DNA of 46,288 nt from assembly GCA_011524395.1 (NCBI GenBank), contig WTKN01000066.1:79595-125882 (forward strand). The letters run 5' to 3'. Origin of the DNA: Moorena sp. SS36440bin_2. GTDB taxonomy: Bacteria > Cyanobacteriota > Cyanobacteriia > Cyanobacteriales > Coleofasciculaceae. A program made the position numbers and the translations under genes. Shown in pieces: positions 16,394 to 23,676 of this stretch (the stretch's first letter is position 1; each line of letters opens with the position of its first letter). Below the pieces are notes generated by a model. The model ran no database searches, was not told the origin of the DNA, and saw only the letters and a list, made by a program, of their open reading frames with translations.

Positions 16394-18208
16394 ATGACTA
16401 ATAGTTCCTCTCCCCTTGAAGAACTCCACAATGCCATCAAAAAACAAAACCCTTTTAACAAAGAGCTAGTTGTCAAAAAGCAAAATGTATGGCAAAAAGC
16501 ATTTCCTGACGTTCCTTCTATCAATACTCATGCCTCCGACGCGGTTTTTGAGGCAGTTGAACAAGTTCGTAGCGGGAATCGTCAGGTTGTTGGCATTACC
16601 ATCAAGGCGGAAAAAGGGTTAGGAAAAACTCATTTGCTCAGTAGGGTTCGCCATCAACTTCAAGATCAGGGAGGTGCTTGGTTTGTATACATGACTGATT
16701 ATAATGACCTTAATCGGATCAAGCCGGAATTTTTGAAGACCCTGGCATTAAGTCTCAAGGAAGTTGGTAGCCAGGGGGTGACTCAGTGGCAAGAGTTAGG
16801 GACGGCTTTAGCCAATGAGGCGATGAAAAAAAGTTACAGATCTCAGCAGTTAGTCAATGTATTTGCCAATGCATTGGCTAATAATCCCAAGCTAATTGAT
16901 CAACTGACTGATAAAATTGTTGAAATCAAGACCGACATCGACAATCCGGATCTGATCAGAGCTATTTTCTGGACATTATCAAAGCAGCATGCCCCTTATG
17001 CTATTAACTGGCTTTCTGGGAAAAGTTTATCCCAGAAAAAAGCTGACGAGATGGAGTTACCCAATGATTCAGAAGAGGAAAAAGACGCTTTCGATATAAC
17101 TTGTCAGATTTTAGACCTAATTAGTGATTATAATCCTTTGGTGGTATGTTTTGATCAATTAGATGGTATAGAATGTAATGATATAGGGTTTACTAGAGCA
17201 CAAGTTATTGCCAGCTTAGCAACAGATTTATACAGTAGCCTTAAACAGGGTGTGTTGCTGACAGCTATGTATCCTGACACTTGGACACATCAAATCAGAG
17301 CATTACCTTTGGATGATGCAGTTGTTGACAGAATAGGCGAACAAGTAGTTGAATTGAATTATCTCAATTCTGAGCAGATCATTGATCTAGTTTCCCTATG
17401 GTTAAAAGCGTTTTATACTCAGAATAAACTAACTCCTCCTCAGCGGGTTTATCCCTTTACCGAAGAAACACTGAAAGAATTGGGGAAACAAAGACCAACA
17501 GCAAGAAGGGTTCTGAAATGGTGTCAAACTAATTGGGGATTACCTAATGGTCAGCAAGTTTCACCCCATAGACTTCCTATAAATCCCGTTAGCTCTGCTT
17601 ATAATAACGAAATCAAAAATATTGACAATATTGACAATGACGAGTATATGGAGGATGACCCTCAACTCACTAACGCTATCAAGTTTTGCCTCAAACAACT
17701 CATAGGAAAGATAGTGGAAGGAGTCACAATCGAAAAAATTGAAGCTCCGGTTAAGCCCAAAAATAAATACTTAGGAGTAAAGATAGTTGGTAAAAAAGAA
17801 GGTAATACGGTCAAAATTGGACTAGCGGTGATCCAAGCCTCTGTTGGCAACAGGGTAACGGCTGGGTTATCTCATCTTGGGGATTATAAAAAATATGATC
17901 TGACCCGTGGTTGTTTAGTCCGCTCTAAAGAGATAAGTCCAAATGCCAAAAAGGCTCAAGAGTGTTGGAATAACCTGAAGGATCAAGGAGGAAAATGGGT
18001 AGTGTTGAAAACAGAAGAGGTTAAGCCCTTAATTGCAATTCGCGCTGTTTATGAGAGTCGTGAAGACTATGAGTTGAGTGAAGAACAGATTAAAGATTTT
18101 ATATCTAACACAAATCTAGCTATAGATAACCGATTACTACGAGAAATTTTGAGTGCTCCATCGGTCGAAAGTACTGAAGAGGCAGTGGATGAAGAGTCGG
18201 AAAGTTAA
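16394..18208 (+). CDS. P-loop ATPase (AAA/STAND-like), gene 2 of the cassette
   Basis: 604 residues. Walker A is AEKGLGKTH at residues 72-80, Walker B is VVCFDQLD at 250-257 (hydrophobic strand then D254), and RPTARRVLKW at 367-376 sits where sensor-2 arginines of ORC/Cdc6- and STAND-type ATPases lie. The N-terminal NPFNKELVVKKQNVWQKAFPDVPSINTHAS leads into the ATPase core. Residues about 415-560 form a separate alpha/beta domain (KYLGVKIVGKK.., KIGLAVIQASVGNRVTAGL, DQGGKWVVLKTEEVKPL). Its alternating strands could be a degenerate restriction-endonuclease-like fold, which is inference. The acidic tail (ESTEEAVDEESES) is probably disordered. The setting, between a winged-helix protein and a PD-(D/E)XK nuclease, suggests a nucleotide-driven DNA-sensing or nuclease-loading motor. 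It does not match any named defence ATPase I know. Confidence 0.7.
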   Translation: MTNSSSPLEELHNAIKKQNPFNKELVVKKQNVWQKAFPDVPSINTHASDAVFEAVEQVRSGNRQVVGITIKAEKGLGKTHLLSRVRHQLQDQGGAWFVYMTDYNDLNRIKPEFLKTLALSLKEVGSQGVTQWQELGTALANEAMKKSYRSQQLVNVFANALANNPKLIDQLTDKIVEIKTDIDNPDLIRAIFWTLSKQHAPYAINWLSGKSLSQKKADEMELPNDSEEEKDAFDITCQILDLISDYNPLVVCFDQLDGIECNDIGFTRAQVIASLATDLYSSLKQGVLLTAMYPDTWTHQIRALPLDDAVVDRIGEQVVELNYLNSEQIIDLVSLWLKAFYTQNKLTPPQRVYPFTEETLKELGKQRPTARRVLKWCQTNWGLPNGQQVSPHRLPINPVSSAYNNEIKNIDNIDNDEYMEDDPQLTNAIKFCLKQLIGKIVEGVTIEKIEAPVKPKNKYLGVKIVGKKEGNTVKIGLAVIQASVGNRVTAGLSHLGDYKKYDLTRGCLVRSKEISPNAKKAQECWNNLKDQGGKWVVLKTEEVKPLIAIRAVYESREDYELSEEQIKDFISNTNLAIDNRLLREILSAPSVESTEEAVDEESES

Positions 18209-18233
18209 AGGATGATTAACTCAATGAATCTAT

Positions 18234-18262
18234 AGTATGTTCCTTGGATTTGTGAACATACT
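18234..18262. repeat. 9-bp hairpin just after the cassette ATPase gene
   Basis: AGTATGTTC (18234-18242) and GAACATACT (18254-18262) pair perfectly around 11 bases, 26 bases after the stop codon. No T-run follows, so termination between genes 2 and 3 is not assured. Confidence 0.4.
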
Positions 18263-18274
18263 CCCTTCAGGAAA

Positions 18275-18310
18275 GGCAAGAGGCAAGAGGCAAGAGGCAA
18301 GAGGCAAGAG
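18275..18310. repeat. GGCAAGA heptamer array between cassette genes 2 and 3
   Basis: About five tandem GGCAAGA units in the 271-bp spacer between the ATPase and nuclease genes. The same heptamer forms the long array after the nuclease gene. The remaining spacer is AT-rich with a T-run near 18353 and no gene. Confidence 0.85.
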
Positions 18311-18463
18311 TTAAGAAACTATATCGGGTTTTTGGGTAAGGTCAAAAACGTTATTTTTTTTGTGTAATTTATTTGAAAATGCTAAAGTTAACAAGACTTA
18401 CATAGTTGACTATGCCAGGCAGGAATGAAATTACTTGATAGAAAGTGATCTAGATATCTACTA

Positions 18464-18495
18464 ATGAGTCAGTAAGATAATGAGTCAGCAAGATA
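18464..18495 (+). repeat. 16-bp tandem duplication at the nuclease start codon
   Basis: ATGAGTCAGTAAGATA (18464-18479) is followed directly by ATGAGTCAGCAAGATA (18480-18495). In the first copy the third codon is CAG and the fourth is TAA, a stop; in the second copy it is CAA and the frame runs on. Only the second ATG can be the working start. Confidence 0.9.
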
Positions 18496-19955
18496 AAATT
18501 TCAATAGCTCTACTTTTACCGGCACCAGATATCGAAGCCTTAATCCAAGGGCGAATTATTGCTGCTATTCCTCAGATATTTATCAATCCAGGGCGTAAAT
18601 TTGTCCTATATCCGTATACACTATCAAATAATATATCAAATCCCCTCTCTCTTGATCACTATTATCGCCCTAGTTTTAAAGAAATAGCCCAAAAAAGTCT
18701 GACGGAACTGAATTCTGAGACAGTTTTGATTAAGGCTTGGGCTAGGTGTGAACTTTGCCAACACCTGAATAAAACTGAATCCTTGGAAAACTTATCACCG
18801 TTAACGGTATGGACAGCAGCAGGATTACAAGCAAGACTTGAGAAACAGCAGCGTATTTTCCTGGCTTACTTGCGGGTTTATGAGTTTCCTAAAGTGATTG
18901 AAGTAGCTAGAAGTAATACTAGTCAGCCCCTTGGGAAGTTTGTTAGTAATGGTGATAATATTAGGGTTACTGACGATTGGCCAGTATTAAGCGATCGCAT
19001 TTTCAGCCAACGGCGACACCAGCTAGAAAATCGACTACCGCCACTGTATCCGGAATTGGAAGAATTACAGAGTCAAATCGCTAACCTGGCGATTACTAAC
19101 CCAGCTGCTAAAGCCCTTGACGAAGAGATAAAAAAATTTATAGGCTGGAGTAGCAACAAGCAATTAAAATCATCTAATCCAGATTTAGCCTGGATAAATA
19201 CCATAGCAGCATTAGGAAATCGCAGCAAAGAGTTGGATCAAGGTAAAACTAATTATCAAGCTGGTACAGATTTTGAAAATATTGTTCGTGATAGCCTTAA
19301 GTTTCTAGGATTTACCATCGACTATGATCACAAAGGTGGTGCTGGTGGATTAGATTTATTCGGCTCAAAACCTTATCCCTTGGTGGGTGAGTGCAAGGCT
19401 GGAAAAAAAATTCCTAACGATACGGCAGTACAACTGTTGAATTTAGGAACGTTACGTTTAAATCAAGAATTACTTAAGAAAACGGTTAAGTTAATTATTG
19501 GCCCTGGTGAGCCGACTAAACAACTTATGGATGCAGCTATTGTACATGATATGGCAATTATTAATCCTGAAACTCTTGAGAAGCTGGTGAAACTTCAAAG
19601 CCAGTATCCCAATTCCGTTGATTTAATTATACTAAAGGATTACTTGATACCTGGTCAAGCTGATCAGGAAGTTGAGAAATATATTAATCATATTTCTGAA
19701 AAACTGAAATTGCGATCGCATATTGTCCAGCTGGTGAAAAAGCTAATTGACGATAGAGATAATCACACGGTGGGAGTAGAGATGATTTATGGAGCCTATA
19801 ACTTCTCCAATCCACCGCAGTCCTTGACTCAGCCAGAACTACACGAAATATTGATTGAGCTTTCTTCTCCCTTAACTGGCTACTTGGGGCGAATCAAGGA
19901 AACGGATAGTAAAAGTGATTGCTTTTACTTCCTGCGGGACTTGCCCATGGATTAA
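18480..19955 (+). CDS. DUF1802-like domain fused to a PD-(D/E)XK nuclease, gene 3 of the cassette
   Basis: 491 residues. Residues about 10-145 resemble DUF1802 (IEALIQGRIIAAIPQIFINPG, KFVLYPY, LIKAWARCE, LSPLTVWTAAGLQARL, FLAYLRVYEFPK), a domain common in cyanobacteria whose role I do not know. Residues 258-345 have a full PD-(D/E)XK core: E266 in the first helix (GTDFENIVRDSLKFLGF), D292 in GGAGGLDLFG, and E304-C-K306 in PLVGECKAGK, with Mrr-like spacing. This predicts a metal-dependent DNA endonuclease. The C-terminal 100 residues are helical (EKYINHISEKLKLRSHIVQLVKKL, then a PPQSLTQPELHEILIELSSP segment). Same strand as genes 1 and 2 but 271 bp downstream, so it may have its own promoter. 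The catalytic residues look intact, as expected for an active nuclease rather than a relic. Confidence 0.7.
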   Translation: MSQQDKISIALLLPAPDIEALIQGRIIAAIPQIFINPGRKFVLYPYTLSNNISNPLSLDHYYRPSFKEIAQKSLTELNSETVLIKAWARCELCQHLNKTESLENLSPLTVWTAAGLQARLEKQQRIFLAYLRVYEFPKVIEVARSNTSQPLGKFVSNGDNIRVTDDWPVLSDRIFSQRRHQLENRLPPLYPELEELQSQIANLAITNPAAKALDEEIKKFIGWSSNKQLKSSNPDLAWINTIAALGNRSKELDQGKTNYQAGTDFENIVRDSLKFLGFTIDYDHKGGAGGLDLFGSKPYPLVGECKAGKKIPNDTAVQLLNLGTLRLNQELLKKTVKLIIGPGEPTKQLMDAAIVHDMAIINPETLEKLVKLQSQYPNSVDLIILKDYLIPGQADQEVEKYINHISEKLKLRSHIVQLVKKLIDDRDNHTVGVEMIYGAYNFSNPPQSLTQPELHEILIELSSPLTGYLGRIKETDSKSDCFYFLRDLPMD

Positions 19956-20005
19956 CTACTGCTTGAATAGGATAGTTTTTTAAAATTTGTGAGGTACAAT
20001 GTTTA

Positions 20006-20165
20006 GGGAGCAGGGAGCAGGGAGCAGGGAGTAGGGAGCAGGCAAAAGGCAAGAGGCAAGAAGCAAGAGGCAAAAGGCAAGAGGCAAGAAGCAAGAGGCA
20101 AAAGGCAAGAGGCAAGAGGCAAAAGGCAAAAGGCAAGAGGCAAAAGGCAAGAGGCAAGAGGCAAT
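20006..20165. repeat. 160-bp heptamer array after the cassette
   Basis: Begins with about five GGGAGCA-type units (20006-20041) and turns into some 17 units of GGCAAGA with GGCAAAA and AGCAAGA variants (to 20165). The period is 7 bp throughout. The reverse strand gives a spurious cysteine/leucine-rich open frame. Arrays of this kind are the STRR heptanucleotide class known in filamentous cyanobacteria. Confidence 0.9.
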
Positions 20166-20324
20166 AAGTAAAAAATCCTCTGTACCTTATTAGGAGAAAA
20201 AGCACTATAGTAAAAATCTGCCGGTTTCTGTAACGTTTTATTTCAATATTCAAAATTTCTGCTTGTGACCAATACCTAAAGCCTGATCAAGCTACCATCG
20301 ATATTGACCTTTGGTCACGCTAAA

Positions 20325-20474
20325 AGCGAACGAACATTATATCTAGCGATTCGCAATGCAGTTTACTTAGATTTTTTTCAAGATAAAATTGCTCGAATTG
20401 CTATTGATAACAATCAGTTTAATTTGCTAATTTTTGATGCAGAATGAGAAGAAATAGTCTAAGGGATAGATTAG
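20325..20474 (+). pseudogene. xisH: xisH remnant (3' end only, two nonsense codons)
   Basis: The frame reads SERTLYLAIRNAVYLDFFQDKIARIAIDNNQFNLLIFDAE, then TGA, then EEIV, TAA, GID and a final TAG. This is the C-terminal third of XisH, a PD-(D/E)XK-like protein named for control of fdxN-element excision in heterocyst formers and common in cyanobacteria as a pair with xisI. The 5' two thirds, including the catalytic region, are missing. The end overlaps the start of the xisI remnant, as in intact pairs. Confidence 0.7.
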
Positions 20475-20797
20475 ATTAGTATTCCAGATTAATTCGATAA
20501 ATTCTAGAGCGTTACGCTCGGATTAGCAACAGTCACGGCGATATCCAAAGTTATGCGATTACTGATACTCTGAACAATCATTTTATGCTAATGGTTGTTG
20601 GCTGGGATGGCAAACGTAGAGTCCACGGCTGCATTACTCATGTTCAGATTATTGATGGGAAAATCTGGATTCAACGGGATGGAATCGAAGATGGCATCAC
20701 AGAAGAACTCGTCGCCGCAGGGATTCCCAAATCAGATATTGTGCTAGGGTTTCACCCACCAGAAGTTCGTCCCCATACTGGTTATGCGTTGGCGTAA
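20462..20797 (+). pseudogene. xisI: xisI pseudogene (start lost, two nonsense codons)
   Basis: A 111-codon frame of exactly normal XisI length reads x-D-R-L-D-(TAG)-Y-S-R-L-I-R-(TAA)-I-L-E-R-Y-A-R-I, then SHGDIQSYAITDTLNNHF, MLMVVGWDGKRRVHGC, DGKIWIQRDGIEDGITEEL and PKSDIVLGFHPPEVRP. The position of the start codon is AGG instead of ATG. The two stops sit where CAG/CAA glutamine codons would fit, consistent with C-to-T changes. The C-terminal 70 residues remain open from an internal ATG at 20585, but a working protein is unlikely. Confidence 0.8.
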
Positions 20798-21490
20798 CGT
20801 CACCTTTGGTTAATCCCTTAACTTGCAACAGGGAGATTACTTCGCAACCAAAGGCTATCGCTTTTTTCACTGGTTATCAGCAAGGGGTTATTTCCAACTC
20901 TGATATCAATGCCGTTTCGTTTTACTTCAAGCCAAACTTTGCCCTTCCTGTAATCCCTTGCCCTGTTATTAAAACAGATGAAGGAATTTAAATTTTAAGA
21001 GTTGACAATTGAATCAATAAAATGCTATTATCAAATATAAATTACTAAATTTAATATCTAAACTATGGCAAATTAGCTAATTAAAAATACTGCTATTTTT
21101 AATTAGCCAAACGGTATATAGTAATCAGATTTATTAAAAACTTAAATGCCGATTGACCTATGGCTAAGCTACGGTAAGGCTTAGCTCATTGCTCAACGAT
21201 AGTACATTTGTATTAAAGAGTTGCTCCCTAGCTCCTGTTTTCTAATCAGCATCCATTTTTGATCTCAAAATTTTTAGCCAGTCAATTTTTATCGATTATT
21301 CTTGGGTTAGTAAGTAGTAAGGTAATATCAACCATCCGCGCCTAAACTTAAGTCAATACCAAGCCATCGGCACTTTCAAGAGTCTGCATCTTGACGCAAA
21401 GTTGCCCCTCAAGATTAAAATCATCTTGAGGAATTGACTTTTTGGCTCCTTGCCCCAATGGTGAAATTGTGAACCCCTTGATGAAGAGCA
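20798..21490. other. Intergenic region, no supported gene
   Basis: AT-rich DNA. A 61-codon open frame (20806-20991, TTG start) has no ribosome site or recognisable motif and I do not call it. A 9-bp hairpin, CCTCAAGAT (21407-21415) with ATCTTGAGG (21423-21431), precedes AATTGACTTTTT and could be a weak terminator or leader element of the next gene. The promoter of the coiled-coil gene should lie here. Confidence 0.5.
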
Positions 21491-23011
21491 ATGAGTGAAT
21501 CTGAAAAACCCAATAACCTTCCCCTGCCTGAGTCTACTACCGAAATGAATAACCAGGATACTAAGAAGCCAGATCAGCAGCAGACCGACCATAACCCAAA
21601 AATGCTCAGCTTCGCACCAGTACCTGATGATTTCACAATCGTATCTGATGATATAGATAATCTTATTGAACAGTCAATACTAGAACAGACTATAGAATCA
21701 CTCCTTACCACTATGGCATCATCAGTTACAGAAATCGATACTGATGGCACTGATGATAGTCATACCACTGATGATAGTGATAAAACTGAGATAGCTAATG
21801 TTTCTGAGGAAAAGTTAGCCAAGGATGGTGAATGGTTTGCCTTAGCTCAAAAACTGCGCTTGGACAATCATCGGTTACAGCAGCAAGTGACTCAGCTCCA
21901 GCAAGCACTCCAGGAAAAACAGCAGGAGTTAAACGGACAAGCTAAGCAATTGCGAGAGTACGACAAACTCTTGTCCACAAAAGATCTCGAACTCAATACA
22001 GTTCAAGAGCAATTAACCCGTTTGTTCCACACTCTAGAATCATCCCATCAATCCGGTCAACGCCAGCAAATTTTGGTCGAAACCTTATCAGAACAGTTAC
22101 AAAGCTCTCAGGATCAAGTTGCTAGACTCGAGCAGGACTATTCCCAAACCCAGCAGCGCTACAACGAACAATCTCATCAGCTGGTGCAATTGAAAGATAC
22201 CTGTCGAGAACTTAGAACCCGTCTATATCGACAACAACAGCAAACCTTGCAATTTAAGGTAGCCTTAGAAAAGTGTCTGGAAATGCCTGTCTCTGAGAGT
22301 TCTGTAGTACAACAGCAAGAGAGTCGGAGCATCATTGCTCAGCAATCTCTGCTACAAAAAGCCCAGCCCATTAGACCCTGGTCTGCTGACCCAGATTTAT
22401 TTGCAGAAGAATTTATTTTCAATAGCACTGGTAATTCTCCTGCCCAGTCTGAATCTACCACAGAACCATTATCGACAGAACCATTATCGGTTGACAGCAC
22501 CCAACCTAACCAAACTGATCCTATATCCCCAGCAGATGCTTTAGCATCAGGTGAAACTCAGGGAATATCCCCTGAAAATGTGACAGCCAAAGAATTAGAA
22601 GTAGCACAACAGTTAATTGAACAAATGTCTGCCCTGGCAGAGGAATTTGGGTTGTCCGAGTTACCATCAGAGTGGGCTGATACCAAAGTCGATGACACAT
22701 CAGAATTAGAAACCACACTCTTAACCGCTAACTTACATGAATCTGACCAAACCGTTGTATTGGTTAGTGACCCTGAGGAAACCAGTAGGCCAGAGCATAG
22801 TCAGACCTTGGAGCCTGAAGCACATCCACCTAGTCAGGAATTGCCAGAAGATATCATAGAGGATCACTCACAGTCAAATCAAACCAATGACCTATTTCCG
22901 TCTCAGGGTCAGTCGCCATCACCAGTACTCTATCCCCTACGTCCCTCCAAAGGGCGCAAATCCTTAGCGTCTATTGAATTACCAAGGTTTCCCCGTTATC
23001 GCTCTTCCTGA
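21491..23011 (+). CDS. Coiled-coil protein of unknown function upstream of psaC
   Basis: 506 residues, strongly acidic. Residues 1-110 are polar and low in complexity (DTDGTDDSHTTDDSDKTE). About 115-265 form a long coiled coil rich in Gln, Leu and Glu (RLQQQVTQLQQALQEKQQELN, LSEQLQSSQDQVARLEQDY). Residues 300-480 are disordered, rich in Ser, Pro, Glu and Thr. The tail is basic (LRPSKGRKSLASIELPRFPRYRSS). No signal peptide, membrane helix or enzyme motif. The ATG has AGAGCA just upstream, a weak ribosome site. I recognise no family. It could be a structural or scaffold protein; the location ahead of psaC is not evidence of a photosystem role because the spacer is 280 bp. Confidence 0.75.
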   Translation: MSESEKPNNLPLPESTTEMNNQDTKKPDQQQTDHNPKMLSFAPVPDDFTIVSDDIDNLIEQSILEQTIESLLTTMASSVTEIDTDGTDDSHTTDDSDKTEIANVSEEKLAKDGEWFALAQKLRLDNHRLQQQVTQLQQALQEKQQELNGQAKQLREYDKLLSTKDLELNTVQEQLTRLFHTLESSHQSGQRQQILVETLSEQLQSSQDQVARLEQDYSQTQQRYNEQSHQLVQLKDTCRELRTRLYRQQQQTLQFKVALEKCLEMPVSESSVVQQQESRSIIAQQSLLQKAQPIRPWSADPDLFAEEFIFNSTGNSPAQSESTTEPLSTEPLSVDSTQPNQTDPISPADALASGETQGISPENVTAKELEVAQQLIEQMSALAEEFGLSELPSEWADTKVDDTSELETTLLTANLHESDQTVVLVSDPEETSRPEHSQTLEPEAHPPSQELPEDIIEDHSQSNQTNDLFPSQGQSPSPVLYPLRPSKGRKSLASIELPRFPRYRSS

Positions 23012-23243
23012 GACTGACCCATAGATTAGGTTCGATGACACAATAGTTTCACATACTGATATATTAAAGAATTTAAAGTTCTGTAACCTCTGGCGCAAGA
23101 CTATCAAAACCCTGCGGTAAACTAGCCCTTGATCCTTAAAATTCCCTGTCGTTTGCCTGAAACGCCGACAATACGAACCTAGGCAAAGATAATCCTGGTG
23201 TAATCATCGGGAATATCCCCAATTTTCCCAAGGAGACAGGTAA

Positions 23244-23537
<294 letters not shown>

Positions 23538-23562
23538 GCATTAACCTAGGAATCTATGCGAT

Positions 23563-23610
23563 GTTGACGGTTGACCGTTGATGGTCAACCGTTGACGGTC
23601 AACCGTCAAC
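23563..23610. repeat. Nested inverted repeat between psaC and glmS
   Basis: GTTGACGGTTGACC (23563-23576) is the perfect reverse complement of GGTCAACCGTCAAC (23597-23610), and the 20 bases between contain another GTTGA..TCAAC dyad. The unit GTTGACGGTTGAC is also related to the GTTGACT heptamers seen elsewhere. It may end or protect psaC mRNA, although no T-run follows. Confidence 0.75.
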
Positions 23611-23676
23611 ACAGGACACTCCACTCTTAGCATGGCTATAGTTTGAGTATTATGCTTACTTACTAAACTCAACACT

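Noticed and set aside
20006-20165. Possible CRISPR array
   Set aside because: The unit is 7 bp with no unique spacers; CRISPR repeats are 23-47 bp separated by unique spacers, and no cas gene is nearby.
19894-20253. Minus-strand open frame rich in CLLPLAFC-type repeats
   Set aside because: It is the translation of the GGCAAGA/GGGAGCA heptamer arrays plus the tail of the nuclease gene. Low complexity, no start context.
20806-20991. 61-codon frame after the xisI remnant
   Set aside because: TTG start, no ribosome site, no motif. It could be a decayed gene piece but I cannot support it.
21353-21592. 79-codon minus-strand frame with a hydrophobic end
   Set aside because: It is antisense to the start of the coiled-coil gene and lacks start context; the plus-strand gene is more convincing.
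23620-23676. glmS ribozyme upstream of glmS
   Set aside because: The spacer to psaC is short and filled by a palindrome; glmS ribozymes are known from Firmicutes and relatives, and no conserved core is seen.
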